Below, one piece after another: positions 14,849-23,886 of a stretch of 62,493 nucleotides of DNA. This DNA comes from Chitinophaga pinensis (lineage in GTDB: Bacteria; Bacteroidota; Bacteroidia; Chitinophagales; Chitinophagaceae): contig CAMAXV010000016.1 in the NCBI GenBank assembly GCA_945862385.1, positions 1 through 62,493 on the forward strand, in the 5' to 3' direction. Position 1 is the first letter of the stretch; each line of letters opens with the position of its first letter. The notes beneath the pieces are model-generated. The model had not been told where the DNA came from. It was given only the letters and a program-made list of their open reading frames with translations, and made no database searches. Both the position numbers and the translations under genes were made by a program.

Positions 14849-17071
14849 TCAGAATTCTGCCCTGACCGAGACAATCAGATTGGAGCCGGCAGCCACCAAT
14901 CCGGAAGAATATGGCCTATACCGCTGATTGGTCATATTTTCCCAACCCAACGTTACAGACAACTGTTTTCTTAACTGATAAGATGCTTTGAGATTAACAG
15001 TGTACCATCCCGGCGCATAAGGCATTCCGGAGGGGTCTGTGGCATAGATATCTGTTTTGGCCTTTTCAGAAGGAGCCAGTTTACTGCTCGCCACGGGAGC
15101 ATTATAGTATAGGGATGCTTCCATGAAAAGTCTGTTTTTACTATACCTCAGCAGGGAATTTCCATAAAACGGAGGCGCATGCCGGAGCGGGACCTGCTCG
15201 TTTTTAACATCATCCGTTTCCTTTCCTGTAATCCAGTTGGCATGTCCCTGCCAGACCAGTGAAGGGAGCAAATTCCATTGAGCACTGAGTTGTAAGCCCC
15301 AGACTGTGGCCCTTGAAACATTCTGTAACGCCTCCACCCTGCTGGTTATGCCACCAAAACTGATGCTGTCTGCACCATTGAAAGTAAATGGTCTCCGTAC
15401 AATGGCATTGTCGAGTAATGTATGAAAAGCATTAAGCTCCAGCCTGAACTTTTGTGGAACCCTGAATACAAATCCGCCTTCAAAATTCCAGGCATATTCT
15501 GATCGCAGATCAGGGTTGGGAACAGTCAGGTTACCGGGAACACTTTCAAACAACTTACCGGCATCATCAACATTAGGCATCCGGTATCCTGATGATATGT
15601 TGGTGTTCCACTGCCACATTTCTGATAACCTGAATACAACACCCAGATTTCCCGTTACGCCACCTTGCTTTAGATCGAGCAACTGATAAGGAAATTTAAT
15701 GAATGATGTATCAAACTTGGAGTTGAGTGTATTGTAACTGTACCGCAGTCCGGAAAGCAAGGTAAAACGATCACCGGCATTGGTTTTTTGGGAAAGGTAC
15801 ACCCCGGAGGTCGTCCACCGGCTGCCATTAGGATACCTGCTTACAAATGGAGTGACAACATTTGTGCCGATGTTGGTTCTGGAACCTACAGAACCCACTT
15901 TATTCAACACCTGTTCAAGTCCATAGAACAACTGTGTTTTACCAAACAGCTTTTGTGCATCCCAATTGAAACTAAGCGCATCAACAGCTTCAGACTGAAT
16001 GGTTCGTGTAAGTGTTGCACGGGTTCTGTCTATCCTGCTTTCTGCATAATCCTGATAGGCCACAATCCATCGGGATTCGTCGTATAATCGATTCTTGCGG
16101 TTATGCACAGCCGTCAAGGCATGCATCCGCCATAGCATCGGACCATAACTCCACTCTGCAAACCGGGGTTTGCCATTTCTGTTTTGTATCAACCGGTCAT
16201 ATCGAGGAGCTGTGCCTGTACCGGCATACGTGAATGCATATTGCAAGTCCCAATGCTTACCTGCTGCATACCTCAGTTTCTGAAGCACATTGATCTGCTC
16301 ATAACCGGAAAATTTTTGCACACGCGGGTCAGGGTTGACCATTATACTATCTGTACTGCCTATTCGTTGCACATAGAATGGACGCAGGTAGCTGTCCTGC
16401 CCACCCCTGACACCCATCTTCAGGTCACCAAATGCACTTGAAGTAAACGAAGAGAAATATGCCCATTTTTTTGTACCCGCATGAACAGCTGCATGTATGG
16501 TCTTCTCCTGATTGGCTGAACTGTACCGCAACACTGTATTTCCCCCTATGTTAAGATTCCCCGTTGTTGAAAACTTTGGTGTAATACTTCTAAAATCCAT
16601 TACACCCCCTATAGCATCACTGCCATAAATCAGCGAACCCGGACCGAAAATAACTTCTCCATTTTCGATGGTGAATGGATCTATGCTGATGATGTTCTGA
16701 AGATTACCACTTCGGTAAATGGCATTGTTCATTCTTACACCGTCGCTGACAATCAGCACACGGTTGGTGGCAAAGCCCCTGATCATGGGACTTCCCCCGC
16801 TCAGCTGACTTTTCTGAATGAACACACCGCCCATTTGTCCAAGTAGGTCTGCCGTTGTCTGCGGATTCCTGAGTCGGACATCCGTTCTGTTTATTTTTTC
16901 AATGCGGTTGGGAATTTCATTTCTCGATTGCTCCCATTTATTGAAGGAGACAACAACCTCGTCGAGCTCCACAAATGCACTGTCTTTTTTATCCTGTGCA
17001 TGTGTTTTTGACATATAAATCATGCATACCGACAATAAAAAAACAATTCGGAAAGACCTCAACATGGGCAT
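14849..17071 (-). CDS. TonB-dependent receptor
   Basis: A 740-residue outer-membrane receptor. It has a signal peptide (about 1-25), a plug domain (about 45-165, with RNEIPNRIEKINRTDVRLRNPQTTADLLGQMGGVFIQ-like landmarks such as TTADLLGQMGGV and the block GGSPMIRGFATNRVLIVSDG), and a 22-strand barrel ending in the aromatic C terminus VRAEF. There is no SusC-type N-terminal carboxypeptidase-like domain, so it belongs to the siderophore/cobalamin/metal type rather than the glycan type. It is preceded by a PepSY-domain gene with 40 bases between. That pairing is common where iron or another metal complex is imported and reduced. The ligand is not identifiable. Confidence 0.9.
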   Translation of the reverse strand: MPMLRSFRIVFLLSVCMIYMSKTHAQDKKDSAFVELDEVVVSFNKWEQSRNEIPNRIEKINRTDVRLRNPQTTADLLGQMGGVFIQKSQLSGGSPMIRGFATNRVLIVSDGVRMNNAIYRSGNLQNIISIDPFTIENGEVIFGPGSLIYGSDAIGGVMDFRSITPKFSTTGNLNIGGNTVLRYSSANQEKTIHAAVHAGTKKWAYFSSFTSSAFGDLKMGVRGGQDSYLRPFYVQRIGSTDSIMVNPDPRVQKFSGYEQINVLQKLRYAAGKHWDLQYAFTYAGTGTAPRYDRLIQNRNGKPRFAEWSYGPMLWRMHALTAVHNRKNRLYDESRWIVAYQDYAESRIDRTRATLTRTIQSEAVDALSFNWDAQKLFGKTQLFYGLEQVLNKVGSVGSRTNIGTNVVTPFVSRYPNGSRWTTSGVYLSQKTNAGDRFTLLSGLRYSYNTLNSKFDTSFIKFPYQLLDLKQGGVTGNLGVVFRLSEMWQWNTNISSGYRMPNVDDAGKLFESVPGNLTVPNPDLRSEYAWNFEGGFVFRVPQKFRLELNAFHTLLDNAIVRRPFTFNGADSISFGGITSRVEALQNVSRATVWGLQLSAQWNLLPSLVWQGHANWITGKETDDVKNEQVPLRHAPPFYGNSLLRYSKNRLFMEASLYYNAPVASSKLAPSEKAKTDIYATDPSGMPYAPGWYTVNLKASYQLRKQLSVTLGWENMTNQRYRPYSSGLVAAGSNLIVSVRAEF

Positions 17072-17111
17072 AATTTATAGAACAGTATGCAAAGTAAGAC
17101 AAAGTATGTTC

Positions 17112-17885
17112 TTAATTCCTGAGGAATCTGCGCTTCCACCAGCTGCTGCTGATAATATAAAGTGAAAATCCACTTAAAATGGTAACAAGTCCAAATATGG
17201 AAAAGATACGAAGCAACATATTCCCTATTTCATCGCGGGATTCATAATCCATGGTATGAAGCATCCATAGGAAATCAAAAATCCGCCATTTATTGTTCCT
17301 GAATTTCTGGATAGTCCCCAACTCGGTGGAAACGTAAACGGTTGTATAGGAGGGATGGCGGAATGTTACAGCATAGGCTGGAAGAGGCTGTTCCCTGTAT
17401 TCATGATGACTGTTGGTTGCAGTCAGGTATTCGATTCCTGTGACATCTGGATGTCCGTTGAAATGCCTGGCGGCCACTGCAACAGCTTCTTGTTGATTAA
17501 GTGGGGCACGAAGTTTTCCTGTGACTGCATGTGCGAGATGGTTCATCAAGCCCTTATCATGTGTGTGCGTCAGTGAATCATGTATTGCTGAAACACACCT
17601 GATCTGGTAATGGGGTTCACCAAGAATATCAATCAGCTGAATAGAAACAAGGGAGTCCACTGGATGAATCTTTTGGATGGAATCCAGCACCGTACTGGGA
17701 GACACCAATGCCAAATCTGATTTCAGCAACGGAACCTTTTTCTTCTGAAAATCACCATGGATTTCATCCATATTACTCCAGCTGAAATAAAGCCCGCCGA
17801 TAGTCCATAAGAGGAATTGCACACCCAAAAGCAAACCGAGATAGCGGTGTGATCTTCTGATAAAAAAGTGTGTACTTTTTGCCAT
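17112..17885 (-). CDS. PepSY domain-containing membrane protein
   Basis: A 257-residue protein of the PepSY-associated TM type. It has an N-terminal membrane segment after SHRYLGLLLGVQFLLWTIGGLYFSW, periplasmic PepSY-like regions (for example QEAVAVAARHFNGHP), and a C-terminal membrane segment starting near FDFLWMLHTMDY and ending in SGFSLYIISSSWWKRR. The HxxxD-type HTMDYE segment is typical of short PepSY reductase-like proteins that accompany TonB receptors. Being directly upstream of the TonB receptor, it probably helps with reduction or handling of the imported metal complex at the inner membrane. Mechanism is inferred from family context. Confidence 0.82.
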   Translation of the reverse strand: MAKSTHFFIRRSHRYLGLLLGVQFLLWTIGGLYFSWSNMDEIHGDFQKKKVPLLKSDLALVSPSTVLDSIQKIHPVDSLVSIQLIDILGEPHYQIRCVSAIHDSLTHTHDKGLMNHLAHAVTGKLRAPLNQQEAVAVAARHFNGHPDVTGIEYLTATNSHHEYREQPLPAYAVTFRHPSYTTVYVSTELGTIQKFRNNKWRIFDFLWMLHTMDYESRDEIGNMLLRIFSIFGLVTILSGFSLYIISSSWWKRRFLRN

Positions 17886-17927
17886 GATGCAAAATACATC
17901 ATGTACCTGAAATAGACACTTAATTAC

Positions 17928-18272
17928 CTAGATCAGGTGTTCATGCAGCGGCCTGGCAGACCAGTTTTCAGTTATTGTTATCCAGGGACAGGCATGGTCA
18001 TCAATGCTGGACAAAATTGCCCATGCCTCAGTCAGCTGCTCCTTTGTTGCAAATTTTTCATTGGGTGCAGCATAATGCATGCTTTGACCAATAATCTCTC
18101 CTTCCAGGGTATAGATGAATCCGTTAATGATCTTACCAACTACCCGTGGACTTTTTCCGAAGAAACAATCACCGATTTTTATTCCGATAACCTGTTCATC
18201 CCCTTCTTTAAAGATGATGTTATTCCTAATAAAAGCAATCCTCTGATTTTCCTGATTTTGAATTACCTGCAT
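17928..18272 (-). CDS. Small protein of unknown function at the end of the phosphonate operon
   Basis: A 114-residue soluble protein that I do not recognise. The first half is strand-rich (IAFIRNNIIFKEGDEQVIGIKIGD, then GKIINGFIYTLEGEIIG) and the second half has a likely helix (NEKFATKEQLTEAWAIL) and an acidic-aromatic tail. It has no signal peptide or membrane segment. It starts 16 bases after the FAD oxidase gene on the same strand, so it is likely co-transcribed with the phosphonate genes. A frame on the opposite strand covers the same bases, but its composition is less protein-like and its placement makes no operon sense. Confidence 0.6.
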   Translation of the reverse strand: MQVIQNQENQRIAFIRNNIIFKEGDEQVIGIKIGDCFFGKSPRVVGKIINGFIYTLEGEIIGQSMHYAAPNEKFATKEQLTEAWAILSSIDDHACPWITITENWSARPLHEHLI

Positions 18273-18288
18273 ACAAGTTTATTTATAA

Positions 18289-19434
18289 TTATTTAATTTG
18301 ATATGTACCATTCAGTAATTGCTCTGCCAATCCAAAAGACAAAGTCATGCCAGAACCACCCAAACCGTTAACTATGGTAATGCCATCAGCTGGAGATGTG
18401 ATAAACTCGGTTTCACCGTTTGTCATCTTGGGATAGATACCATTCCATGAAGCTGCAATTTCTTCATTGGCAAACCTTGCGAAACCAGAAAGGTATTTCA
18501 AAATCAGTTTATTGATCATTTGCCGGTCAAACGGATCATGAGTTAACCCATATTCATGAGAATCTCCCACTATCAGTTCACCTGACTGATTCTGTGAAAC
18601 CATCACATGAATTCCCCACTCAATGTATTCAGGGTAATTATTTTCAAACTCCTGCTTCAATTGTGTAACTGCATCCCCCGCCGCTTTAAATCCGTTGTAA
18701 TGGATAAGCGATAACCCCCCGCAAAGTGAAGGACCAAGTCTCCAACCGGCAGGCTGAGATTGAAATCGCATCATTTGCAGTTTGCATTTTGTTATGGCCG
18801 TTTGAGCAAATAAGTCAGGGTATAAAGTTTCAAAATCCGGACCGCTGCAAATGAATATTTCATTGGCCTCAAATACATTGTTTCCTGAAATAACTTTTCC
18901 AGTTTCTACTGCATTGACAGAGGTCTGCCATTGAAAATCCACACCATATCTTTCTTGAAGGAATGCAGGTAAAGCTGCAATTGCTCTTGGCGCATCCACT
19001 ATAGCTTCTTCTGTACTGAGTAAGCCTCCTTTTAATCCTGCTGACACAATCGAATCTGAAACTTTTAAAGTGGCAGCAGTATTCAGTAAAGTATAATTTC
19101 TCTCACTGCCAACAATGCGCTGAAAAGCAGATAGCGCATCCATTTCAGTATTGCTGTAAGCCAGATGCAATGAACCAACCGGATCGATCCACAAACCGGA
19201 AGTTGCTGCCACTTCCATCCAAATGCTCCTGGAGAGCATTGCACGTTCATACATCATCCCTTCCTGCTGACCAATTGGCCAGATCATGCCAAAATTCCGT
19301 ATTGATGCACCTACAGCAAATTGACTTCTCTCAAGCACAAGTACTTTCTTCCCACGAACCCCCAAAGCCCTTGCCATGGCAAGTCCGACTATCCCAGCTC
19401 CAACAACAATTGCATCATAGTTTTTTTTCAACAT
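18289..19434 (-). CDS. TIGR03364-type FAD-dependent oxidoreductase (phosphonate-associated)
   Basis: A 381-residue DAO-fold flavoenzyme. The N-terminal dinucleotide motif is VVGAGIVGLAMARALG, followed by the typical ASIRNFGMIWPIGQ segment. The C terminus carries NGLGGSGMTLSFGLAEQL, which contacts FAD. The ASxRNFGxxWPxGQ signature is that of the TIGR03364 family, found mainly in phosphonate-degradation clusters. Such enzymes are thought to oxidise the amine of aminoethylphosphonate derivatives, for example N-methylated or 1-hydroxylated ones, giving phosphonoacetaldehyde-type products. The neighbouring phosphonatase-like HAD genes support this. Exact substrate is inferred. Confidence 0.83.
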   Translation of the reverse strand: MLKKNYDAIVVGAGIVGLAMARALGVRGKKVLVLERSQFAVGASIRNFGMIWPIGQQEGMMYERAMLSRSIWMEVAATSGLWIDPVGSLHLAYSNTEMDALSAFQRIVGSERNYTLLNTAATLKVSDSIVSAGLKGGLLSTEEAIVDAPRAIAALPAFLQERYGVDFQWQTSVNAVETGKVISGNNVFEANEIFICSGPDFETLYPDLFAQTAITKCKLQMMRFQSQPAGWRLGPSLCGGLSLIHYNGFKAAGDAVTQLKQEFENNYPEYIEWGIHVMVSQNQSGELIVGDSHEYGLTHDPFDRQMINKLILKYLSGFARFANEEIAASWNGIYPKMTNGETEFITSPADGITIVNGLGGSGMTLSFGLAEQLLNGTYQIK

Positions 19435-19450
19435 AGTTATTGCTCAAATT

Positions 19451-20728
19451 TTATTCGTTATGTACAGCCTGTTTTTTAAAATAAAAAAAGGCGAATACAG
19501 ATAATATCAATATCAAGAAACCGGCAAGCGTAGCGGAAAAAATAAAAAAGTCGAGCCAGCTTATGTGCGGTGTTGCAAAGCTTTTGATGATGAGTACGAT
19601 GGTACTACCGAGATAACCTGCTGTGTCTGCCATATACATCAGAAAGCCCGCATTACCCTTGTATTTGAAATAGGCCAACCACCGTTCAAAAAAAATAGTA
19701 TGATAGGCTATATAGGGCAAATACATCAATGCACCTGCAAGTATCATCCAGGTAACACCTGAAATCCTGCCTTTGCTGAAAAGCTGAGAAACGACAATAA
19801 GACACAGGCCGGCACATGCAGAAATAATCAGGGTACTGAAGAAGGCCGGTTTATTGTCTCTGATGATAATCATGAGGGAGATGACCACTAAAACAGCTAC
19901 AGCTGTAGGAAGTTCTGAAAAAGTAAATAAGGCCGGACTATCTCCAAAACCTATGGCCTGCCAAAATTCCACGGCAAAATTATCCCTCAGGTCTCTGAAA
20001 ACAGTCAAAGCAACATAAAGGCACACAGCCATTACAATACCCGGGGCAAAGCGCTTTAAAAATGCAGTTCGTTCAACCTTATTCATAGGTAGCCTGACCG
20101 TTCTGCTTGCAATGTCATCCTGATCAGGACCAGCAAGATTTCTCAAAAGAAGAATACCCAAAACCAATAAAGGAATAAAACATAGTGCGGTCACAAATGG
20201 CATCCACATTTCAGCAATGTTCCAGTTTTGCAATAACCAGCTACCTGAAGACTTTACGATACCTGAAGAAATGATAAAACTCGAAGCCATCACAGCTCCC
20301 AGCAACTCAGTAGTTCTTCTGCCCTCCAGGAATGAGAATACAACACCCCAGATCATCCCTAATGGTAAACCATTCAGGAACATAACAGGGAGGTTGTAAG
20401 GATATGGTATCAAACCAAAGAGCAACAACGTAAGGAGCGCGAAAGACATGAGTCCGGTTAATACAGCTATCCTATTTTGTTCGGTGAGTTCAGCAATAAA
20501 ACGTATACCCAGAAATTTTGAACATGTATAGCCAATGAGCTGCGCCAATACAAGCCATAATTTGTATTGCATTCCCCACAGGTATAAACCATCATAGGTA
20601 GCTGCTGTAAAAGGTTTCCTGAAGGCATACATACTCAGGTATGTGATGAAAGCAGCAGCTGCCGCCTTGATGACAAAGGATGCATTAGTACGATATGAAT
20701 AGCCTGCTAAACCTGCACTTTGATGCAT
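19451..20728 (-). CDS. DUF5690 family MFS-type transporter
   Basis: A 425-residue membrane protein with about twelve hydrophobic segments, organised like an MFS transporter and matching the DUF5690 family (YLSMYAFRKPFTAATYDG near the N terminus, GLPLGMIWGVVFSFLEGR in the middle, MADTAGYLGS near the C terminus). I start it at the ATG at 20728, which overlaps the stop of the HAD gene (TGATG); a GTG one codon upstream is also possible. Its place inside the phosphonate operon suggests it carries an organophosphonate or a product of its breakdown. No transported substrate of the family is known to me. Confidence 0.8.
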   Translation of the reverse strand: MHQSAGLAGYSYRTNASFVIKAAAAAFITYLSMYAFRKPFTAATYDGLYLWGMQYKLWLVLAQLIGYTCSKFLGIRFIAELTEQNRIAVLTGLMSFALLTLLLFGLIPYPYNLPVMFLNGLPLGMIWGVVFSFLEGRRTTELLGAVMASSFIISSGIVKSSGSWLLQNWNIAEMWMPFVTALCFIPLLVLGILLLRNLAGPDQDDIASRTVRLPMNKVERTAFLKRFAPGIVMAVCLYVALTVFRDLRDNFAVEFWQAIGFGDSPALFTFSELPTAVAVLVVISLMIIIRDNKPAFFSTLIISACAGLCLIVVSQLFSKGRISGVTWMILAGALMYLPYIAYHTIFFERWLAYFKYKGNAGFLMYMADTAGYLGSTIVLIIKSFATPHISWLDFFIFSATLAGFLILILSVFAFFYFKKQAVHNE

Positions 20729-21453
20729 CACTGGTGGTTAAATTCTTTAGTAATCAGTTTGGGTAATTGCCTGACATCTTCAATGATATGTGTATTCGGA
20801 TATCGCTTAAGTGTTTCAATATCATTTGCGCCACTCAAAACACCTATATTGCCTTTACAGCCTGCATTGTAGCCAGATAAGAGATCTGCAGGCGTATCTC
20901 CAATTTTGACAACATCATGCACACTGGTTATGCCCAGCATGTACATGGCTTTGTGAATGAGGTAAGGTGCAGGCCTGCCTATCCCGTTAGTATCCTCAAC
21001 ATCAAGATGCAAATCTATCAGACGCCTCTCCCTCCATTTCAATCCTTCCATAATTGCATTGCTTACATCCCTGTGAAATCCAGTATCCGTAGCAACCTTG
21101 ATCTGATTATCCTGACACCATTGAAACACTTCTTCAGCACCCTCCATCGGCTTTACTTCATTGCGATAAAAAGCCACCATATGCAAGGAATATTCATCAA
21201 AAATTTCCAATGCACGGGCATGGAACTGCGGAAAGCGTTTTGATTCCAACTGCGCAAAATCAGTTACGATGCCGGATTCCCGAGCCAACAAAAACTCATA
21301 TAGATGAATTTTATTGGTTCCAATCGTTTTCTCAAAATCTTCCAGCGAAGCAGCAAGTCCATATTGTTTTGCTGCCCTGAAAAGACATTTTGCAACTGCA
21401 TTATCATCACTCACTGTAGTGCCCGAAAGATCAAATACAACCAGCTTTATCAT
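20728..21453 (-). CDS. Phosphonatase-like HAD hydrolase, paralogue 1
   Basis: A 241-residue HAD protein close to phosphonoacetaldehyde hydrolase PhnX. The nucleophile motif is VFDLSGTTV with Asp8 (DxSGT where PhnX-like proteins usually have DxAGT). In the cap domain, TIGTNK places Lys48 where PhnX has its Schiff-base lysine (G-x-x-K spacing). The usual HAD lysine is replaced by Arg in GIGRPAPYLIH and the C-terminal acid motif is KIGDTPADL, both typical of phosphonatases. I start at ATG 21453, four bases after the alcohol dehydrogenase stop. The expected reaction is hydrolysis of the C-P bond of a phosphonoaldehyde to aldehyde and phosphate. A second paralogue lies upstream in the same operon. 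Confidence 0.83.
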   Translation of the reverse strand: MIKLVVFDLSGTTVSDDNAVAKCLFRAAKQYGLAASLEDFEKTIGTNKIHLYEFLLARESGIVTDFAQLESKRFPQFHARALEIFDEYSLHMVAFYRNEVKPMEGAEEVFQWCQDNQIKVATDTGFHRDVSNAIMEGLKWRERRLIDLHLDVEDTNGIGRPAPYLIHKAMYMLGITSVHDVVKIGDTPADLLSGYNAGCKGNIGVLSGANDIETLKRYPNTHIIEDVRQLPKLITKEFNHQ

Positions 21454-21457
21454 GTTA

Positions 21458-22552
21458 TTAATTAAATTCAAATCCAATGCGAAAATGATTCCGGGATATT
21501 GCCTGTGAAAATCCTTCTGTTATGTTTGCTATCGAACACTCAGTATTAATCAGTTGGTGAAATTGATATACATCATCATTGATTTCCATAAATGCTACGG
21601 CAGCTAATAAATCATCCTGATTATAATTATGCAATCCGCGGATTGTCCATAAATTCCGAACCAGTTTTTCTGCGTCCAGCTGAACAGCTGGTTGCGGGTA
21701 GGTAGCACCTACCCAAACTGCAACACCTCCGATACCAAGGAGTGCAAGTGAAGTAGCCATAGCATCAGGATTACCGGTAAAATCAATAACAATATCTGCA
21801 GTGATACTGACGGTCTGACCGGTTTCAAGAGAAATATAATGACTGCCCTTACCATCAGGAATCCATTGCATGGAGGCGCCGAATGATAATGCCTTTTCCA
21901 ACCTATCCTCATCACGATCAATTGCGATTACACTGGTTGCCTTCCCTGATTTAGCCATCGCACAGGCAACCAACCCAAGCATTCCTGCACCATTGATCAC
22001 AACAATTTTATTCTCAACGGAACCAGCAAGCCTGATTGCTCCTGCAACGGTTGCCACCGCACAATTGATCAGTGCTGCGGAATGAAGAGCAAGTGAGTCA
22101 GACAACACAACTACAGGTGTATTTTTCCGAAGGATGATATGTGTTGACAATCCGCCATGCAACTGATTATCTTCAGTAATCTGCTCATGCCCGTATTTAA
22201 ATAAACCACGTGCCTTCTGGGGTATTCCCTTAACGGAGAGTGGATCCTGCGGGTCGCTTGCATAAATAGCCCAGGTGATTCGGTCACCGGGTTTCAATGT
22301 ATTTCCTCTTAAGTCAACCAACCCATCTGATGCGGCAAGATCAACAACGACACCAACAGCTTCATGACCCAGGATGGTAGGATTTTTTTCCTTACGCTTG
22401 CCAAGGAAGGTATTCAGATCACTCCGACAAATGGTTATGAATAAAATTTTTACAAGTAGCTCACCCTGCTTTAAAGCTGGTATTTCAAGCGTATGGCTAG
22501 CAAAAGAATACTTCCCACTGTCAAAAGAAAAATATGTTGCCGTATTGCCCAT
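21458..22552 (-). CDS. Zinc-type alcohol dehydrogenase associated with phosphonate catabolism
   Basis: A 364-residue medium-chain dehydrogenase. The catalytic-domain motif GHEAVGVV and the early Cys in FITICRSDLNTF mark the zinc site. The cofactor domain shows VVINGAGMLGLVACAMAK and a DRDEDRLEKAL acid that favours NAD. It resembles the TIGR03366 group of putative phosphonate-associated dehydrogenases (SMSARxGCGxG-like GLSTHIILRKNTPVVVL region). Its position between two phosphonatase-like genes, with its start overlapping the stop of the second, suggests it interconverts the phosphonoaldehyde, or the aldehyde released after C-P cleavage, with an alcohol. The structural cysteine cluster usually near residues 90-110 is not seen. 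Confidence 0.8.
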   Translation of the reverse strand: MGNTATYFSFDSGKYSFASHTLEIPALKQGELLVKILFITICRSDLNTFLGKRKEKNPTILGHEAVGVVVDLAASDGLVDLRGNTLKPGDRITWAIYASDPQDPLSVKGIPQKARGLFKYGHEQITEDNQLHGGLSTHIILRKNTPVVVLSDSLALHSAALINCAVATVAGAIRLAGSVENKIVVINGAGMLGLVACAMAKSGKATSVIAIDRDEDRLEKALSFGASMQWIPDGKGSHYISLETGQTVSITADIVIDFTGNPDAMATSLALLGIGGVAVWVGATYPQPAVQLDAEKLVRNLWTIRGLHNYNQDDLLAAVAFMEINDDVYQFHQLINTECSIANITEGFSQAISRNHFRIGFEFN

Positions 22553-23229
22553 CAGCAGTATTGTCTGATTTCATCAAGTGAATCGAGTATATGATCAGGA
22601 CTATATTCAGCCAGTTGTTCTCTGGTATAAGCACCTGTTGTAACAGCCAGCACCAATCCACATGCCGCCATTCTTCCTTCCTGGATGTCTACCATGGTAT
22701 CGCCAATTTTAATGACTGCAGCTGGAGATTCAACACCAAACTGTTTCATAAGCTGATGAATCATAATTGGATAAGGTCTTCCCATTTCAACTTCATCACT
22801 GGCTATATATCCATCAATCAATCCGTTTTCCATCCAGCCCAAACGGTCTACAATGGCATCAACTATAACTCTTGGAAATCCTGAATTGAGCACCACATGT
22901 ATTCCCTTCTCATGTAGGAATCTGAATATGTCTTCAGCACCAGGCAAAGGTTCAACCTCATGTGCATTGGCATAAAATGAAACCATGGCATTGACAAAAT
23001 GATTGTGTATATCCTCAATCACATTTACAGTGTGTACAACCTGCTTATCAATTAAAACCCTTTCAATGGCCTCAGTTTTTTTAAATCCCATCAAGGGTGA
23101 AATTTCATTAACCTGAAGATCTATACCATAGTGCTGAAATGCCTCAATGAAAGCAATGGCTACATAGTCCCTGTCTTTTACCGTGGTTCCGGCTATATCA
23201 AATACTGCCAGCTCATATGCTTTCTGCAT
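22552..23229 (-). CDS. Phosphonatase-like HAD hydrolase, paralogue 2
   Basis: A 225-residue HAD protein with the canonical PhnX-like motif VFDIAGTTV (nucleophile Asp11). The cap-domain lysine Lys51 in LMGFKKTEAI matches the Schiff-base position, with the same G-x-x-K spacing as paralogue 1. Arg replaces the HAD lysine in MGRPYPIMIH, and KIGDTMVDIQEG is the acid motif. It is more standard than its neighbour and lies 4 bases after the HD oxygenase gene. Its likely substrate is phosphonoacetaldehyde or its 1-hydroxy form. Having two different phosphonatase-like enzymes in one operon suggests two related substrates. Confidence 0.85.
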   Translation of the reverse strand: MQKAYELAVFDIAGTTVKDRDYVAIAFIEAFQHYGIDLQVNEISPLMGFKKTEAIERVLIDKQVVHTVNVIEDIHNHFVNAMVSFYANAHEVEPLPGAEDIFRFLHEKGIHVVLNSGFPRVIVDAIVDRLGWMENGLIDGYIASDEVEMGRPYPIMIHQLMKQFGVESPAAVIKIGDTMVDIQEGRMAACGLVLAVTTGAYTREQLAEYSPDHILDSLDEIRQYC

Positions 23230-23233
23230 AAGT

Positions 23234-23809
23234 TTAATTTTGATTCATGAGATGCTGAATGGCCATCTCCTTTAAAAAGTCTAAATTTGGAATGGGTGTG
23301 TTGACAAGCTTTGCGCGATCATCCCATTCCCTCATTTTGATATAATCTGCAAACAGGGGATCTGCCTCAAATGCAGCTGCTTCATCTGACTGCATAACAC
23401 CTCCCTGTATCGTTAGTGTTTCTTTACTTGCCTGCGACAATCGCTGGTAGTATTCCGGATATTTGAATGTGAGGTATCGTTTCGCAGGTACATGACCCTG
23501 AACCAGCCTGCATAATCTTGGAGAGAACCCATGGCTCAAGAGGTACTCTTCGCCAATAGACTCATGGTCAACAATCCCGATGCCTTCCATTTTCTCCAGT
23601 GGCATGATGAATTCGCAGAGGTGGCCGATATCATGGAAAAAAGCAGCCAGTACCATTTCATCGTCTGCACCTTCTGCAGCAGCCATCTGTGCAGCCTGAC
23701 ACATGTGCTCCAGTTGTGAAACTGGTTCACCTATATAATCACTTGACCCAAAACGGGTGTATAAATCAAAAATTTCTGTTGTAATTGCAATCGCTTTTTG
23801 TTTGTCCAT
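23234..23809 (-). CDS. PhnZ-like HD-domain mixed-valence di-iron oxygenase
   Basis: A 191-residue protein matching PhnZ (190 residues) in length and motif order. It has Tyr25-x-x-Glu28 and His35 (YIGEPVSQLEH), His59-Asp60 (FFHDIGH), His82 (VDHESIG), His106 with Lys110 (QGHVPAKRYL), and an acid in REWDDRAK near 163. In PhnZ and TmpB these positions bind the two irons and the phosphonate, and the enzyme splits the C-P bond of a 1-hydroxyphosphonate oxidatively to a carboxylic acid and phosphate. It is the first gene of the phosphonate operon. The Fe/2-oxoglutarate hydroxylase (PhnY) that normally makes its substrate is not in this window. Confidence 0.88.
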   Translation of the reverse strand: MDKQKAIAITTEIFDLYTRFGSSDYIGEPVSQLEHMCQAAQMAAAEGADDEMVLAAFFHDIGHLCEFIMPLEKMEGIGIVDHESIGEEYLLSHGFSPRLCRLVQGHVPAKRYLTFKYPEYYQRLSQASKETLTIQGGVMQSDEAAAFEADPLFADYIKMREWDDRAKLVNTPIPNLDFLKEMAIQHLMNQN

Positions 23810-23829
23810 TCAGCTTCTTTGAAGATGCT

Positions 23830-23860
23830 AAAAAAGGGGTCACCATAGACATGGCGACCC
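23830..23860 (-). terminator. Intrinsic terminator or attenuator just before the phosphonate operon
   Basis: On the minus strand GGGTCGCCAT-loop-ATGGTGACCC (23837-23860; 10-bp stem with one mismatch, 4-base loop) is followed directly by six T. It ends 20 bases before the start codon of the PhnZ-like gene. It may end transcripts from the Gfo/Idh gene upstream. Because a -7 box lies before it (23887-23894), it may also act as a leader attenuator. Confidence 0.7.
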
Positions 23861-23886
23861 TACCACTGTTCATGAGAAAGGCAGTA

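Noticed and set aside
17937-18296. Plus-strand frame of 119 codons covering the small gene after the FAD oxidase
   Set aside because: Its translation is rich in Cys, Phe and Ser with no domain. The minus-strand frame has sensible composition and operon spacing.
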